DNA of 5,116 nucleotides. Source: Actinomycetes bacterium (GTDB lineage Bacteria; Actinomycetota; Actinomycetes; Mycobacteriales; Micromonosporaceae). The stretch covers positions 1 to 5,116 of the forward strand of contig JAEZGP010000123.1 in assembly GCA_023437285.1 (NCBI GenBank), in the 5' to 3' direction. The notes below the pieces were generated by a model that worked only from the letters and a program-made list of their open reading frames with translations, was not told where the DNA came from and ran no database searches. Both the position numbers and the translations under genes were made by a program. Below, piece after piece: positions 1-4,138 of the stretch. How positions within the stretch are numbered: position 1 is the stretch's first letter; every line of letters begins with the position of its first letter.

Positions 1-391
1 AGCCCGCCCGGTGGCGGATGGTCGCGATCGTCGAGCCGGCCAGGGTCAGCAGGCACTCGGAGAGCTGCCCGTCGACCAGGGCCGCGCTGAACAGGGCCTC
101 GCCCGTGGACTCGTCGGCGTTGGCGCACGCGCTCACGAAGCGGGCCACCCAGCGCAGGTCGTACCCGGCGTCGTCGATGTTGGGGAACTCCAGCGCCGCG
201 AAGGAGGATCTTGGGGCGTCGTCACCGACGAGGGTGGCGGCCAGGCAGACGGCCACGTCGTAGGCGCCGCGGACGCCACGCTTGTCGACGACCTCGTCGA
301 AGGCGTGCACGACGCCGTCGCGGTCCCCCTTCAGCGCGGAGTCCAGGACTGAGGCCGCGTCGCCGTACACGTCCGGAGGAATGCTCACCAC
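1..391 (-). CDS. Hypothetical protein, N-terminal part (runs off the left edge)
   Basis: This open frame has no stop from about 391 down to base 1, so only the first roughly 130 residues are visible. The protein begins (M)VSIPPDVYGDAAS and is rich in Ala, Asp and Val. Its alternating helical and polar pattern (for example GVVHAFDEVVDKRG and LRWVARFVSACANADES) looks like a soluble, alpha-helical protein. I see no signal peptide, membrane segment or motif I can name. The start is uncertain. GTG at 391 is preferred because a TANNNT box sits 6 nt upstream. GTG at 388 (giving MSIPPDV) and GTG at 421 are alternatives, and none has a clear Shine-Dalgarno sequence. The gene lies just downstream of the thioesterase on the same strand, with a small hairpin between them, so it may be either co-transcribed or separately expressed. 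Function unknown. Confidence 0.7.
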   Translation of the reverse strand, partial: MVSIPPDVYGDAASVLDSALKGDRDGVVHAFDEVVDKRGVRGAYDVAVCLAATLVGDDAPRSSFAALEFPNIDDAGYDLRWVARFVSACANADESTGEALFSAALVDGQLSECLLTLAGSTIATIRHRAG

Positions 392-397
392 GGACGC

Positions 398-403
398 AGC
401 GTA
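398..403 (-). promoter_or_regulatory. Candidate -10 box (TACGCT) of a leaderless transcript
   Basis: On the minus strand TACGCT (fits TANNNT) ends exactly 6 nt before the GTG at 391, the spacing expected for a leaderless actinobacterial mRNA. No good -35 element is visible at 17-18 nt. The match is short and could be chance. Confidence 0.25.
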
Positions 404-419
404 TGCCGCCGCGTCAACC

Positions 420-441
420 ACGTCCGCTAAATGACGGACGT
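420..441 (-). terminator. Small hairpin behind the thioesterase stop codon
   Basis: A perfect 7-bp inverted repeat, acgtccg and cggacgt, encloses an 8-nt loop (ctaaatga). It begins at the last base of the thioesterase stop codon and ends about 29 nt before the next gene's preferred start. There is no U tract. It could be a weak terminator or attenuator separating the two genes, or an operator for the second one. Confidence 0.35.
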
Positions 442-830
442 CACCTGGGGGCACGGCGCAGCATGCAGGTCAGTCGGGCCGTACACACGCGCCGGTCACG
501 GTCGTCGGTGATGACGATCTCGTACGTGGCGACGGAGCCGCCGAGGTGCAGCGGCGTGGCCACGCCGGTGACCGTGCCGGAGCGTACGCCGCGGTGGTGG
601 GTGGCGGAGATGTCGACGCCGACGGCGATGCCGCCGAACAGCTCCTCGGCGTGCAGCATGGCCCCGACGGAGCCGAGCGTTTCGGCCAGTACGCAGGACG
701 CGCCGCCGTGCAGCAGCCCGTACGGCTGGGTGTTGCCCGTCACGGGCATGGTGCCGACCACGCGCTGAGGGCTCGCCTCGGTGATGTCGATGCCGAGCCG
801 TCGGGCAAAGTTGCCGTCGCTGTCCACCAT
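441..830 (-). CDS. PaaI/YdiI-type hotdog-fold acyl-CoA thioesterase
   Basis: The 129-residue protein should hydrolyse the thioester of an acyl- or aroyl-CoA in the cytoplasm. It matches the small hotdog thioesterases (PaaI, EntH, MenI/YdiI) end to end. The YGLLHGGASCVLAETLGS segment (37-54) carries H41-G-G and the catalytic-type acidic residue E50. Q35 precedes H41 by six residues, as the Gln and His do in E. coli YdiI from memory. Further conserved parts are the strand VGVDISATHHR, the TPLHLGG turn and the final strand RRVCTARLTCMLRR. Length is typical for a single hotdog domain, which works as a dimer or tetramer. Substrate cannot be read from sequence: DHNA-CoA (menaquinone pathway) and phenylacetate-type substrates are both possible, and no pathway gene is adjacent. 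The ATG lacks a Shine-Dalgarno but has a TANNNT box 6 nt upstream, suggesting a leaderless mRNA. Confidence 0.9.
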   Translation of the reverse strand: MVDSDGNFARRLGIDITEASPQRVVGTMPVTGNTQPYGLLHGGASCVLAETLGSVGAMLHAEELFGGIAVGVDISATHHRGVRSGTVTGVATPLHLGGSVATYEIVITDDRDRRVCTARLTCMLRRAPR

Positions 831-836
831 GCGGGG

Positions 837-842
837 AGGCTA
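837..842 (-). promoter_or_regulatory. Candidate -10 box (TAGCCT) of a leaderless thioesterase transcript
   Basis: On the minus strand TAGCCT (fits TANNNT) is followed by 6 nt (CCCCGC) and then the ATG at 830. No Shine-Dalgarno is present between them. A 5-1-5 inverted repeat, ctcac-g-gtgag, lies at 857-867, about 15 nt further upstream, and could be an operator. The divergent gap 831-975 must also hold the promoter of the plus-strand gene at 976. TACCGT at 934-939 is a possible -10 for that gene, but without a convincing -35. Confidence 0.3.
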
Positions 843-975
843 CGTGATCGTCCGGCCTCACGGTGAGTGGTTAGCCGTTCGGACTGACGGGTACCGGCCA
901 TCTGTTGGGCTGGCACGCGATGCGCCTTGGCCCTACCGTGAGCACGACGTCAGATCGGCACGAGAGGACAGTTCC

Positions 976-1212
976 ATGAGCGAGATCGCGGAGACGCGGG
1001 GCGACGAGCGGATCGAGCTGATCGCCGCGGATACGAACAACGACGGCAAGCCCGACCTGTGGGCGATCGACACGGACGGTGACGGCGTCGCGGACGTGTA
1101 CCAGTTCGACCACTCCGGGGACGGCACGGTGGACACCACGATCGTGGACCTGAACCAGGACAGCAACCCCGACCAGATCATCGAGGGCGACGGCGGTCTG
1201 CCGCCCGCGTAA
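976..1212 (+). CDS. Small acidic protein with four EF-hand-loop/dockerin-like Ca2+-binding repeats
   Basis: This is a 78-residue, strongly acidic protein. After a short N-terminal lead (MSEIAETRGDERIELIA) it consists almost entirely of four repeats of 13 residues starting at D19, D32, D45 and D58. Each reads D-x-[N/D/S]-x-D-G-x-x-D, the pattern of calcium-coordinating loops in EF hands, dockerins and thrombospondin type-3 repeats: DTNNDGKPD, DTDGDGVAD, DHSGDGTVD and DLNQDSNPD. The fourth has Ser in place of Gly. The stretches between loops (LWAI, VYQF, TTIV, QIIE) are hydrophobic and probably form short beta strands, so the protein resembles a minimal FG-GAP/TSP3-like ladder rather than a helical EF hand. 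There is no signal peptide, so it is probably cytoplasmic. AGAGG-like GAGAGGA about 6-9 nt before the ATG is a good ribosome site and decides the start over an in-frame ATG at 781. A calcium-buffering or sensing role is inference. Confidence 0.85.
   Translation: MSEIAETRGDERIELIAADTNNDGKPDLWAIDTDGDGVADVYQFDHSGDGTVDTTIVDLNQDSNPDQIIEGDGGLPPA
1030..1185 (+). repeat. Four tandem 39-nt units encoding 13-residue Asp-rich loops
   Basis: Codons for residues 19-31, 32-44, 45-57 and 58-70 of the small acidic protein form four in-register units without insertions. The amino-acid pattern (D at 1, 5 and 9; G or S at 6) is better conserved than the DNA, so the repeat is kept by selection on the protein rather than being a recent DNA duplication. 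Confidence 0.8.
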
Positions 1213-1226
1213 GCGATCGCATTCAC

Positions 1227-1261
1227 CGGCCGGTGGTGCCCCTCCTGGGTGCCGCCGGCCG
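1227..1261 (+). terminator. Intergenic hairpin between convergent genes, best formed by plus-strand RNA
   Basis: Bases 1227-1241 pair with 1247-1261 around a 5-nt loop (ctcct), giving a 15-bp stem. Twelve pairs are Watson-Crick and three are G-U wobbles on the plus-strand transcript. On the minus strand those three would be A-C mismatches, so the structure favours ending the transcript of the small acidic gene (stop at 1212). There is no U tract, as is common in actinobacterial terminators. It may also stop kptA transcripts less efficiently. Confidence 0.6.
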
Positions 1262-1274
1262 AACCGTGTCCGGG

Positions 1275-1814
1275 TCAGTGCGGCGCGGCCAGGTACGCCG
1301 GCGGGACGTGGTCGGTGAGCCAGACGCCGTTGTCGCTGCGGTAGAACAGGGCCCCGGTGGCCGCGAGGCGCGCGGCGTCGACGCGCAGGACGACCTCGTC
1401 GCCGCGCCGGCGGCCGACGGCCTGGGCCGTGGCGACGTCCGCCGACAGGTGCACGTGGTGGCGCTGGCCGGCACGCAGGCCCTCCGCCATGATCGAGCCC
1501 AGGTTGCGGCGTGGGGTGCCGTGGAACAGCTCGGCGGGCGGCTCGACGGGGTCGAGGCCGAGGTCGATGGGGACGGAGTGGCCCTGGCTGGCGCGGATCC
1601 AGGCGGTGCCGTCGGGGGCGACGCGTACGCGGAAGCGCTGCTTGTCGTTCGTGGCGACCACGGCGTCGAGGTCGGCGCGGGCGACGCGGAGGGCCGCCAG
1701 CAGCGCGTCGACGCGCACCCAGCCCTGGGAGTCGAGGGTCAGCCCGACGCTGGCCGGGTCGTGGCGGAGGACGTAGCTGAGCTTTCTGCTCAGGCGTACC
1801 GTTGTGTCTTTCAT
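1275..1814 (-). CDS. kptA: RNA 2'-phosphotransferase, Tpt1/KptA family
   Basis: The 179-residue enzyme transfers an RNA internal 2'-phosphate to NAD+, giving ADP-ribose 1'',2''-cyclic phosphate and nicotinamide. All family landmarks are present: LSYVLRHDP (13-20, with the R17-H18 pair), GWVRVDALL, TNDKQRF (55-61, with K58 and R60), IRASQGHS (73-80), LFHGT (96-100), RHHVHLS (118-124, with R118) and the C-terminal NGVWLTDHVPPAYL. R17, H18, R60 and R118 correspond, from memory, to the Arg-His-Arg-Arg tetrad studied in yeast Tpt1. The length is typical and the gene looks intact. The start is supported by GGGGGA just before the ATG; longer in-frame extension would run antisense through the neighbouring gene. 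In fungi the enzyme finishes tRNA splicing. Bacteria lack that pathway, so the natural substrate here is unknown. Some homologues also ADP-ribosylate RNA ends. It is divergent from the PPOX gene, with 54 nt between starts. Confidence 0.96.
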   Translation of the reverse strand: MKDTTVRLSRKLSYVLRHDPASVGLTLDSQGWVRVDALLAALRVARADLDAVVATNDKQRFRVRVAPDGTAWIRASQGHSVPIDLGLDPVEPPAELFHGTPRRNLGSIMAEGLRAGQRHHVHLSADVATAQAVGRRRGDEVVLRVDAARLAATGALFYRSDNGVWLTDHVPPAYLAAPH

Positions 1815-1856
1815 GTCCCCCGAACGGTAACGGTGTCGGTCCGGGCCGCCCACCCA

Positions 1857-1862
1857 TATTCT
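1857..1862 (+). promoter_or_regulatory. Candidate -10 box (TATTCT) of a leaderless PPOX-gene transcript
   Basis: TATTCT is followed by 6 nt (gtgccc) and then the ATG at 1869, with no Shine-Dalgarno sequence. It lies in one of the few AT-richer spots of the gap between kptA and this gene. A 17-nt spacer would put the -35 at 1834-1839 (tgtcgg), a poor match. Initiation at the A of the ATG would make the mRNA leaderless. Confidence 0.45.
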
Positions 1863-1868
1863 GTGCCC

Positions 1869-2243
1869 ATGACGCTGCTGGAGTTGGGCGGGGAACGCTA
1901 CGTCAGGCTGACGACGTTCCGGCGCGACGGCACGCCCGTGCCGACGCCGCTGTGGGCCGCGCGGGACGACGAGGCGATCTACGTCTGGACGCCGCTGAAG
2001 TCTGGCAAGGTCAAGCGGTTGCGTCACACGTCGCGGGTCCTCGTGGCGCCGTGCACGGCGCGTGGGGAGCCGACCGGCGAGGATGTCGAGGGGGTCGCGG
2101 AGCTGCTCGACAAGGAGGGCAGCGCCCGGGTGCGGACGTTGCTCAAGAAGAAGTACGGGCTGCAGGCCCGGCTGATTGTCGGGGCGAGCGAGCTGTTCAA
2201 GGGAAAGGACTCGACCGTCGGCATCCGGATCACCGGAAAGTGA
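1869..2243 (+). CDS. PPOX-class F420/FMN-dependent split-barrel oxidoreductase
   Basis: The 124-residue protein belongs to the pyridoxamine-phosphate-oxidase-like split beta-barrel family, in the compact actinobacterial subgroup usually annotated as PPOX class F420-dependent (Rv2061-type). Visible family features are the first strand pair YVRLTTFRRDGTPVPTPLWAA (11-31, broken here as strand-turn-strand), the strand AIYVWTP, the SGKVKRLRHTSRV segment (45-57) that in relatives contacts the cofactor phosphate, and VLVAPCTARGEP (57-68). It ends in a helix (KKKYGLQARL) and the strand VGIRITGK. Length is normal for single-domain members, which act as homodimers. The substrate is unknown, and F420 versus FMN cannot be settled by eye. 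The start at 1869 is chosen because it begins the conserved barrel and has the TATTCT box upstream. The same frame stays open upstream to 1233, but that part is antisense to kptA. Confidence 0.88.
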   Translation: MTLLELGGERYVRLTTFRRDGTPVPTPLWAARDDEAIYVWTPLKSGKVKRLRHTSRVLVAPCTARGEPTGEDVEGVAELLDKEGSARVRTLLKKKYGLQARLIVGASELFKGKDSTVGIRITGK

Positions 2244-2249
2244 TCGACA

Positions 2250-2281
2250 ACGGCCCCGTGGAAGCGATCCCACGGGGCCGT
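2250..2281 (+). terminator. Hairpin terminator after the PPOX gene
   Basis: Bases 2250-2261 (acggccccgtgg) pair perfectly with 2270-2281 (ccacggggccgt) around an 8-nt loop, a 12-bp stem beginning 7 nt after the stop codon at 2243. The tail on the plus strand is A/G-rich (aaagaagagg) without a U tract. Because it is nearly symmetrical it may act in both directions between two convergent genes. Confidence 0.7.
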
Positions 2282-2288
2282 AAAGAAG

Positions 2289-2315
2289 AGGCCCTAGCGT
2301 TGACGCTAGGGACCT
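2289..2315 (-). terminator. Hairpin terminator behind bldC
   Basis: Bases 2292-2299 (ccctagcg) pair with 2304-2311 (cgctaggg) around the loop ttga. Three further pairs (agg with cct) are added across a single bulged A at 2312. On the minus strand the hairpin is followed by CUUCUUUA, a pyrimidine-rich tail, so it fits an intrinsic terminator for bldC, whose stop is at 2337. It sits about 8 nt from the stronger hairpin that serves the opposite gene. Confidence 0.7.
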
Positions 2316-2336
2316 TGCGGGGTCGGTCCGACGGAC

Positions 2337-2546
2337 TTACTCGCCGGCGCGCTGCTGGGGGATCTGGCCCTGGAGCAGGGCGCGGACCTCCGACTCGCGG
2401 TAGCGTCGGTGGCCGCCGAGCGTGCGGATCGCGCTCAACTTGCCAGCCTTGGCCCACCGAGTCACGGTCTTGGGGTCGACACGGAACATCGACGCGACCT
2501 CGGCCGGTGTGAGCAGCGGCTCAGGCTCGTGCGTACGGGATGCCAT
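2337..2546 (-). CDS. bldC: BldC-type MerR-like DNA-binding developmental regulator
   Basis: The 69-residue protein is almost the whole of Streptomyces BldC as I remember it: EPLLTPAEVASMFRVDPKTV, TRWAKAGKLSAIRTLGG, HRRYRESEVRALL and a short IPQQR tail. It is a stand-alone winged helix-turn-helix of the MerR class without an effector or dimerisation domain: helix 1 at 13-20, recognition helix around 25-34, and wing GGHRRY at 44-49. In streptomycetes BldC binds DNA cooperatively as head-to-tail oligomers on direct repeats. There it sustains vegetative growth, delaying entry into development. The start at 2546 is secured by a strong GGAGGAG ribosome site. It is preceded on the same strand by the 279-residue hypothetical gene, 165 nt away. 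That gap probably holds its own promoter. Nothing is missing or unusual in the protein. Confidence 0.96.
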   Translation of the reverse strand: MASRTHEPEPLLTPAEVASMFRVDPKTVTRWAKAGKLSAIRTLGGHRRYRESEVRALLQGQIPQQRAGE

Positions 2547-2552
2547 CGGTTA

Positions 2553-2559
2553 CTCCTCC
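2553..2559 (-). promoter_or_regulatory. Strong ribosome binding site of bldC
   Basis: GGAGGAG on the minus strand lies 6 nt before the bldC ATG (2546). It is the best Shine-Dalgarno match in the window and fixes the bldC start. Confidence 0.85.
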
Positions 2560-2628
2560 ACATGTGCTTTCAGACGGCGACCGGGGTCCCACCGGCCGAC
2601 GCGCATCCCATCGTCCGGCTAGTCCCCG

Positions 2629-2657
2629 ATGTCCGACATGGGCCGAACGGTTGAACC
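2629..2657 (-). promoter_or_regulatory. Two inverted repeats in the bldC upstream region
   Basis: Two small dyads stand close together 83-111 nt upstream of the bldC start: atgtc-c-gacat at 2629-2639 and cggtt-g-aaccg at 2647-2657. Both are perfect 5-1-5 repeats. They lie where a promoter and operators would be expected. I cannot assign -35/-10 boxes with confidence. Between them and the upstream gene (2658-2711) the DNA is unusually AT-rich for this window. They could be binding sites of unknown regulators or chance. Confidence 0.3.
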
Positions 2658-2711
2658 GCCCCACACGGAAGGCTGATGATTGAGCGATTTATCCGGATTT
2701 GTAGTGATAAG

Positions 2712-3551
2712 TCAGTTGCAGCGTTCCAGTAGCTGAATCGCCCGCCACCGCTCGACGAGCACTTCGTACGCCCTGGTGGCGGCATCGCCATCGCCCTTGG
2801 ACAGCGCCTGGAGGCCCTCGGCGACCAGCGAAGGTGAGTTATCTTCGGCTAACGCATTATCCGACAAAATAGCGGTAAGCCCGCCATAGTCGAGCTCGAC
2901 GATGGAGCGCGGATGGAACTCCTCCAGCCAGCGGGCACTCTCCTCGACGGCCTCTGAGATCGGCACGTCGCCCACACTGCGGCGCAGCACAGACAGGGCG
3001 CGGTGGGCCCGCCGGCGGGCTTTGGAAATTTCGGTGCGGTAGCGAAGAACCTTGTGCCCCGGCTCGAGAGAAATCTCTCTTTCCTCGCTATCAATAAGGA
3101 CAAACCACCGCAGAGGGACGCTCCACGTCGAGATCTGCTCGTGCTGGCGAGGCGCGCCGTGCTCCAGGACGCGCGCGCCGGAGCGCCAGTCCGAGACGAT
3201 CTTCTGCGCGAGCCCGGCGAGCGCCGGGGGGACGAACGCGTCGGCCAGGACGGCCGGTACGCCGTCGCGCGCGTTCAGCGCCGCCTCCGCCACCCGTACG
3301 CGCAGGTTCCACGGGCACACGAGCAGCGTGTCGTCGCCCTCCATGACATACGCCTCATCGGGCAGGTCGTCCAGGCGGGTCCAGCCGGCTCCCAGCGCCT
3401 CCAGCACGGAGGTCCGCTGCCGGCCGGGGCCGTCGTCCGGCGTGACGGCGCGACCGTCGCGCACGTACCGTCGCCAGTACTGCTGTTGCTGGCGGTCGAA
3501 GGCGCTCAACGGCTCGTACACGCGTAGGTATGCGGCGAAGAGTTGCGGCAC
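2712..3551 (-). CDS. Conserved hypothetical protein encoded upstream of bldC
   Basis: The protein has 279 residues, starting at GTG 3551 with MPQLFAAYLRVYEPLSAF. I cannot assign it to a named family. I recall a hypothetical protein of similar start and size beside bldC in streptomycetes, unverified. It has no signal peptide or membrane segment and looks like a soluble cytoplasmic protein. Visible parts are a Gln/Arg/Trp-rich helix (RQQQQYWRRYV, 20-30), a segment LDDLPDEAYVMEGDDTLLVCPWNLRVRV (in two halves: a loop, then strands), a central strand pair SVPLRWFVLIDSEERE, a very basic helix (SKARRRAHRALSVLRRSV) and an acidic helical C-terminus with two leucine-rich helices. The GTG has only a weak GGGA ahead of it. 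It is chosen because MPQL is the conserved-looking N-terminus. Shared strand and position suggest co-expression with bldC, but the 165-nt gap argues for separate promoters. Function unknown. Confidence 0.85.
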   Translation of the reverse strand: MPQLFAAYLRVYEPLSAFDRQQQQYWRRYVRDGRAVTPDDGPGRQRTSVLEALGAGWTRLDDLPDEAYVMEGDDTLLVCPWNLRVRVAEAALNARDGVPAVLADAFVPPALAGLAQKIVSDWRSGARVLEHGAPRQHEQISTWSVPLRWFVLIDSEEREISLEPGHKVLRYRTEISKARRRAHRALSVLRRSVGDVPISEAVEESARWLEEFHPRSIVELDYGGLTAILSDNALAEDNSPSLVAEGLQALSKGDGDAATRAYEVLVERWRAIQLLERCN

Positions 3552-3692
3552 TGCGCGATCGTCCCACGGATCGTGGCGTGGTGACCACCGCGTGCGCTCT
3601 TCCGGCGTCGCGACCAGCCGCGAACCCCGGATGGGAGGCGAAACACGATCACCTATCCCTCGCGGCGCGGCCGGGGCGAGGTGTCAAACGTC

Positions 3693-3704
3693 GGTCGAGC
3701 CATG
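3693..3704 (+). repeat. 12-nt direct repeat (copy 1) matching the DUF3073 start site
   Basis: ggtcgagccatg occurs here and again at 3781-3792, where its ATG is the DUF3073 start codon. The copies are 88 nt apart with unrelated flanks. The first copy opens a 35-codon frame (3702-3809) that overlaps the real start in another frame. It has no nearby ribosome site, so I do not call it a gene. Confidence 0.6.
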
Positions 3705-3738
3705 TACCGTATGAGCCACGAGAGATGCCTGACGTCGT

Positions 3739-3763
3739 CGGGGTTCGCCTTCGGGCTGCCCCG
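3739..3763 (+). promoter_or_regulatory. UUCG-capped hairpin in the probable DUF3073 leader
   Basis: cgggg (3739-3743) pairs with ccccg (3759-3763), and an inner gcc (3747-3749) pairs with ggc (3754-3756) across a ttcg tetraloop. A small internal loop separates the two stems; C46 may pair with G58 of that numbering block (3746 and 3758). It lies 27 nt before the DUF3073 ATG, followed by the AU-richer caatttctg. It may be a 5'-UTR control element or stabiliser. Confidence 0.35.
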
Positions 3764-3789
3764 CAATTTCTGTGCGAGGGGGTCGAGCC

Positions 3790-3996
3790 ATGGGGCGCGG
3801 CCGTGCTAAGGCCAAGCAGACGAAGGTGGCCCGGGAGCTGAAATACCACTCCCCGAACACCGACCTCGCCGCACTTCAGCGTGAGCTGGGCGGCAGCCAC
3901 AAGGTCGACGACGACTTCGACGATGCGCTGCGCGAAGACGTCGACCTGGATGACGACGCTGACGATCCTGGCGACTGGGCTCCCAGACGCCGCTGA
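3790..3996 (+). CDS. DUF3073 family protein
   Basis: The 68-residue protein starts MGRGRAKAKQTKVARELKY, the hallmark N-terminus of the actinobacterial DUF3073 family. It has two oppositely charged halves. Residues 1-19 are very basic (seven Lys/Arg), suited to contact nucleic acid or an acidic surface. Residues 40-62 are very acidic (DDDFDD, then DVDLDDDADD). A short amphipathic helix (TDLAALQRELGG, 24-35) links them. It ends WAPRRR. The family function is unknown. The start is secured by GAGGGGG about 8 nt before the ATG; a longer in-frame ATG at 3772 would place that ribosome site inside the gene. Streptomyces members are, as I remember, somewhat longer with a more extended acidic tail. There the gene lies close to bldC and to purM/purF. 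Here the plus-strand neighbour is a terminator and then the oppositely oriented RiPP cassette. Confidence 0.93.
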   Translation: MGRGRAKAKQTKVARELKYHSPNTDLAALQRELGGSHKVDDDFDDALREDVDLDDDADDPGDWAPRRR

Positions 3997-4022
3997 TCCG
4001 CGCATCGGGTTCAGTTCCCCCA

Positions 4023-4052
4023 CATAAGCACGCGGCCTGCCGCGTGCTTATG
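4023..4052 (+). terminator. Perfect 13-bp hairpin terminator after DUF3073
   Basis: cataagcacgcgg (4023-4035) pairs perfectly with ccgcgtgcttatg (4040-4052) around the 4-nt loop cctg, 27 nt after the DUF3073 stop. The stem is long and stable but no U tract follows on the plus strand (aacaccc) or the minus strand (tggggga). It stands between two convergent units and can serve both. Confidence 0.8.
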
Positions 4053-4083
4053 AACACCCGCGTCACTTCACGATTCCCCCCGA

Positions 4084-4112
4084 GCGGGTGGCCGGCGCTA
4101 CCGGCCGCCCGC
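4084..4112. terminator. GC-rich hairpin between the DUF3073 and RiPP units
   Basis: Bases 4084-4095 pair with 4101-4112 around the loop cgcta, a 12-bp stem. One pair (4089 with 4107) is a G-U wobble on plus-strand RNA and an A-C mismatch on minus-strand RNA. It lies 27 nt beyond the precursor stop, so it may contribute to ending the minus-strand RiPP transcript. With the hairpin at 4023-4052 it forms a double barrier against read-through. Confidence 0.5.
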
Positions 4113-4127
4113 GTCGGATATCCGACG
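4112..4127. repeat. Perfect 16-nt palindrome behind the RiPP precursor gene
   Basis: cgtcggatatccgacg reads the same on both strands without a spacer. It begins 11 nt after the precursor stop codon on the minus strand. With no loop it would need to open its central bases to fold as RNA, so it looks as much like a protein-binding site as a terminator. Confidence 0.6.
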
Positions 4128-4138
4128 GGTGTCTCGCG

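Larger units (their letters stand above)
3552..3789. other. Divergent intergenic region between the bldC-linked hypothetical gene and DUF3073
   Basis: This 238-nt gap holds no credible gene. It must contain promoters in both directions. TTGACA occurs on the minus strand at 3687-3682, but the only TANNNT-like box after it (TAGGTG) is too far away. On the plus strand TACCGT (3705-3710) follows tgtcaa (3682-3687) by 17 nt, a weak promoter candidate for DUF3073. A 6-bp inverted repeat cctcgc/gcgagg (3658-3663 and 3676-3681) is also present. The second half carries a UUCG hairpin and a direct repeat listed separately. Confidence 0.5.

Noticed and set aside
911..928. A sigma-54-like tggcac-N5-atgc sequence upstream of the acidic-repeat gene
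   Set aside because: The second element lacks the TTGC form and actinobacteria generally lack sigma-54, so this is most likely chance.
781..975. An in-frame upstream start for the small acidic protein
   Set aside because: The extension overlaps the thioesterase gene and lacks its own ribosome site; the GAGAGGA before 976 decides the start.
871..1857. A 328-codon minus-strand frame across the acidic-repeat gene and kptA
   Set aside because: It is Pro/Arg-rich out-of-frame translation of GC-rich DNA and overlaps two well-supported genes.
1233..2243. A 336-codon plus-strand frame containing the PPOX gene with a long N-terminal extension
   Set aside because: The extension is antisense to the unmistakable kptA gene, has shadow-type composition (Arg/Gly/Ala/Val-rich), and the protein family starts at 1869.
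1275..2273. A 332-codon minus-strand frame extending kptA upstream
   Set aside because: The added part is antisense to the PPOX gene; KptA proteins normally have about 180 residues and begin near LSRKLSYVLRHDP, as here from 1814.
3066..3079. Inverted repeat gagaga-aa-tctctc
   Set aside because: It lies inside a coding region and encodes ordinary residues (around EREISLE), with no sign of a regulatory role.
3003..3714. Two plus-strand frames opposite the 279-residue hypothetical gene
   Set aside because: They show shadow composition, while the minus-strand frame has a balanced, protein-like composition over its whole length.
3702..3809. A 35-codon upstream ORF ahead of DUF3073
   Set aside because: It has no ribosome site, and its start may lie upstream of the transcription start; kept only as part of the direct-repeat finding.
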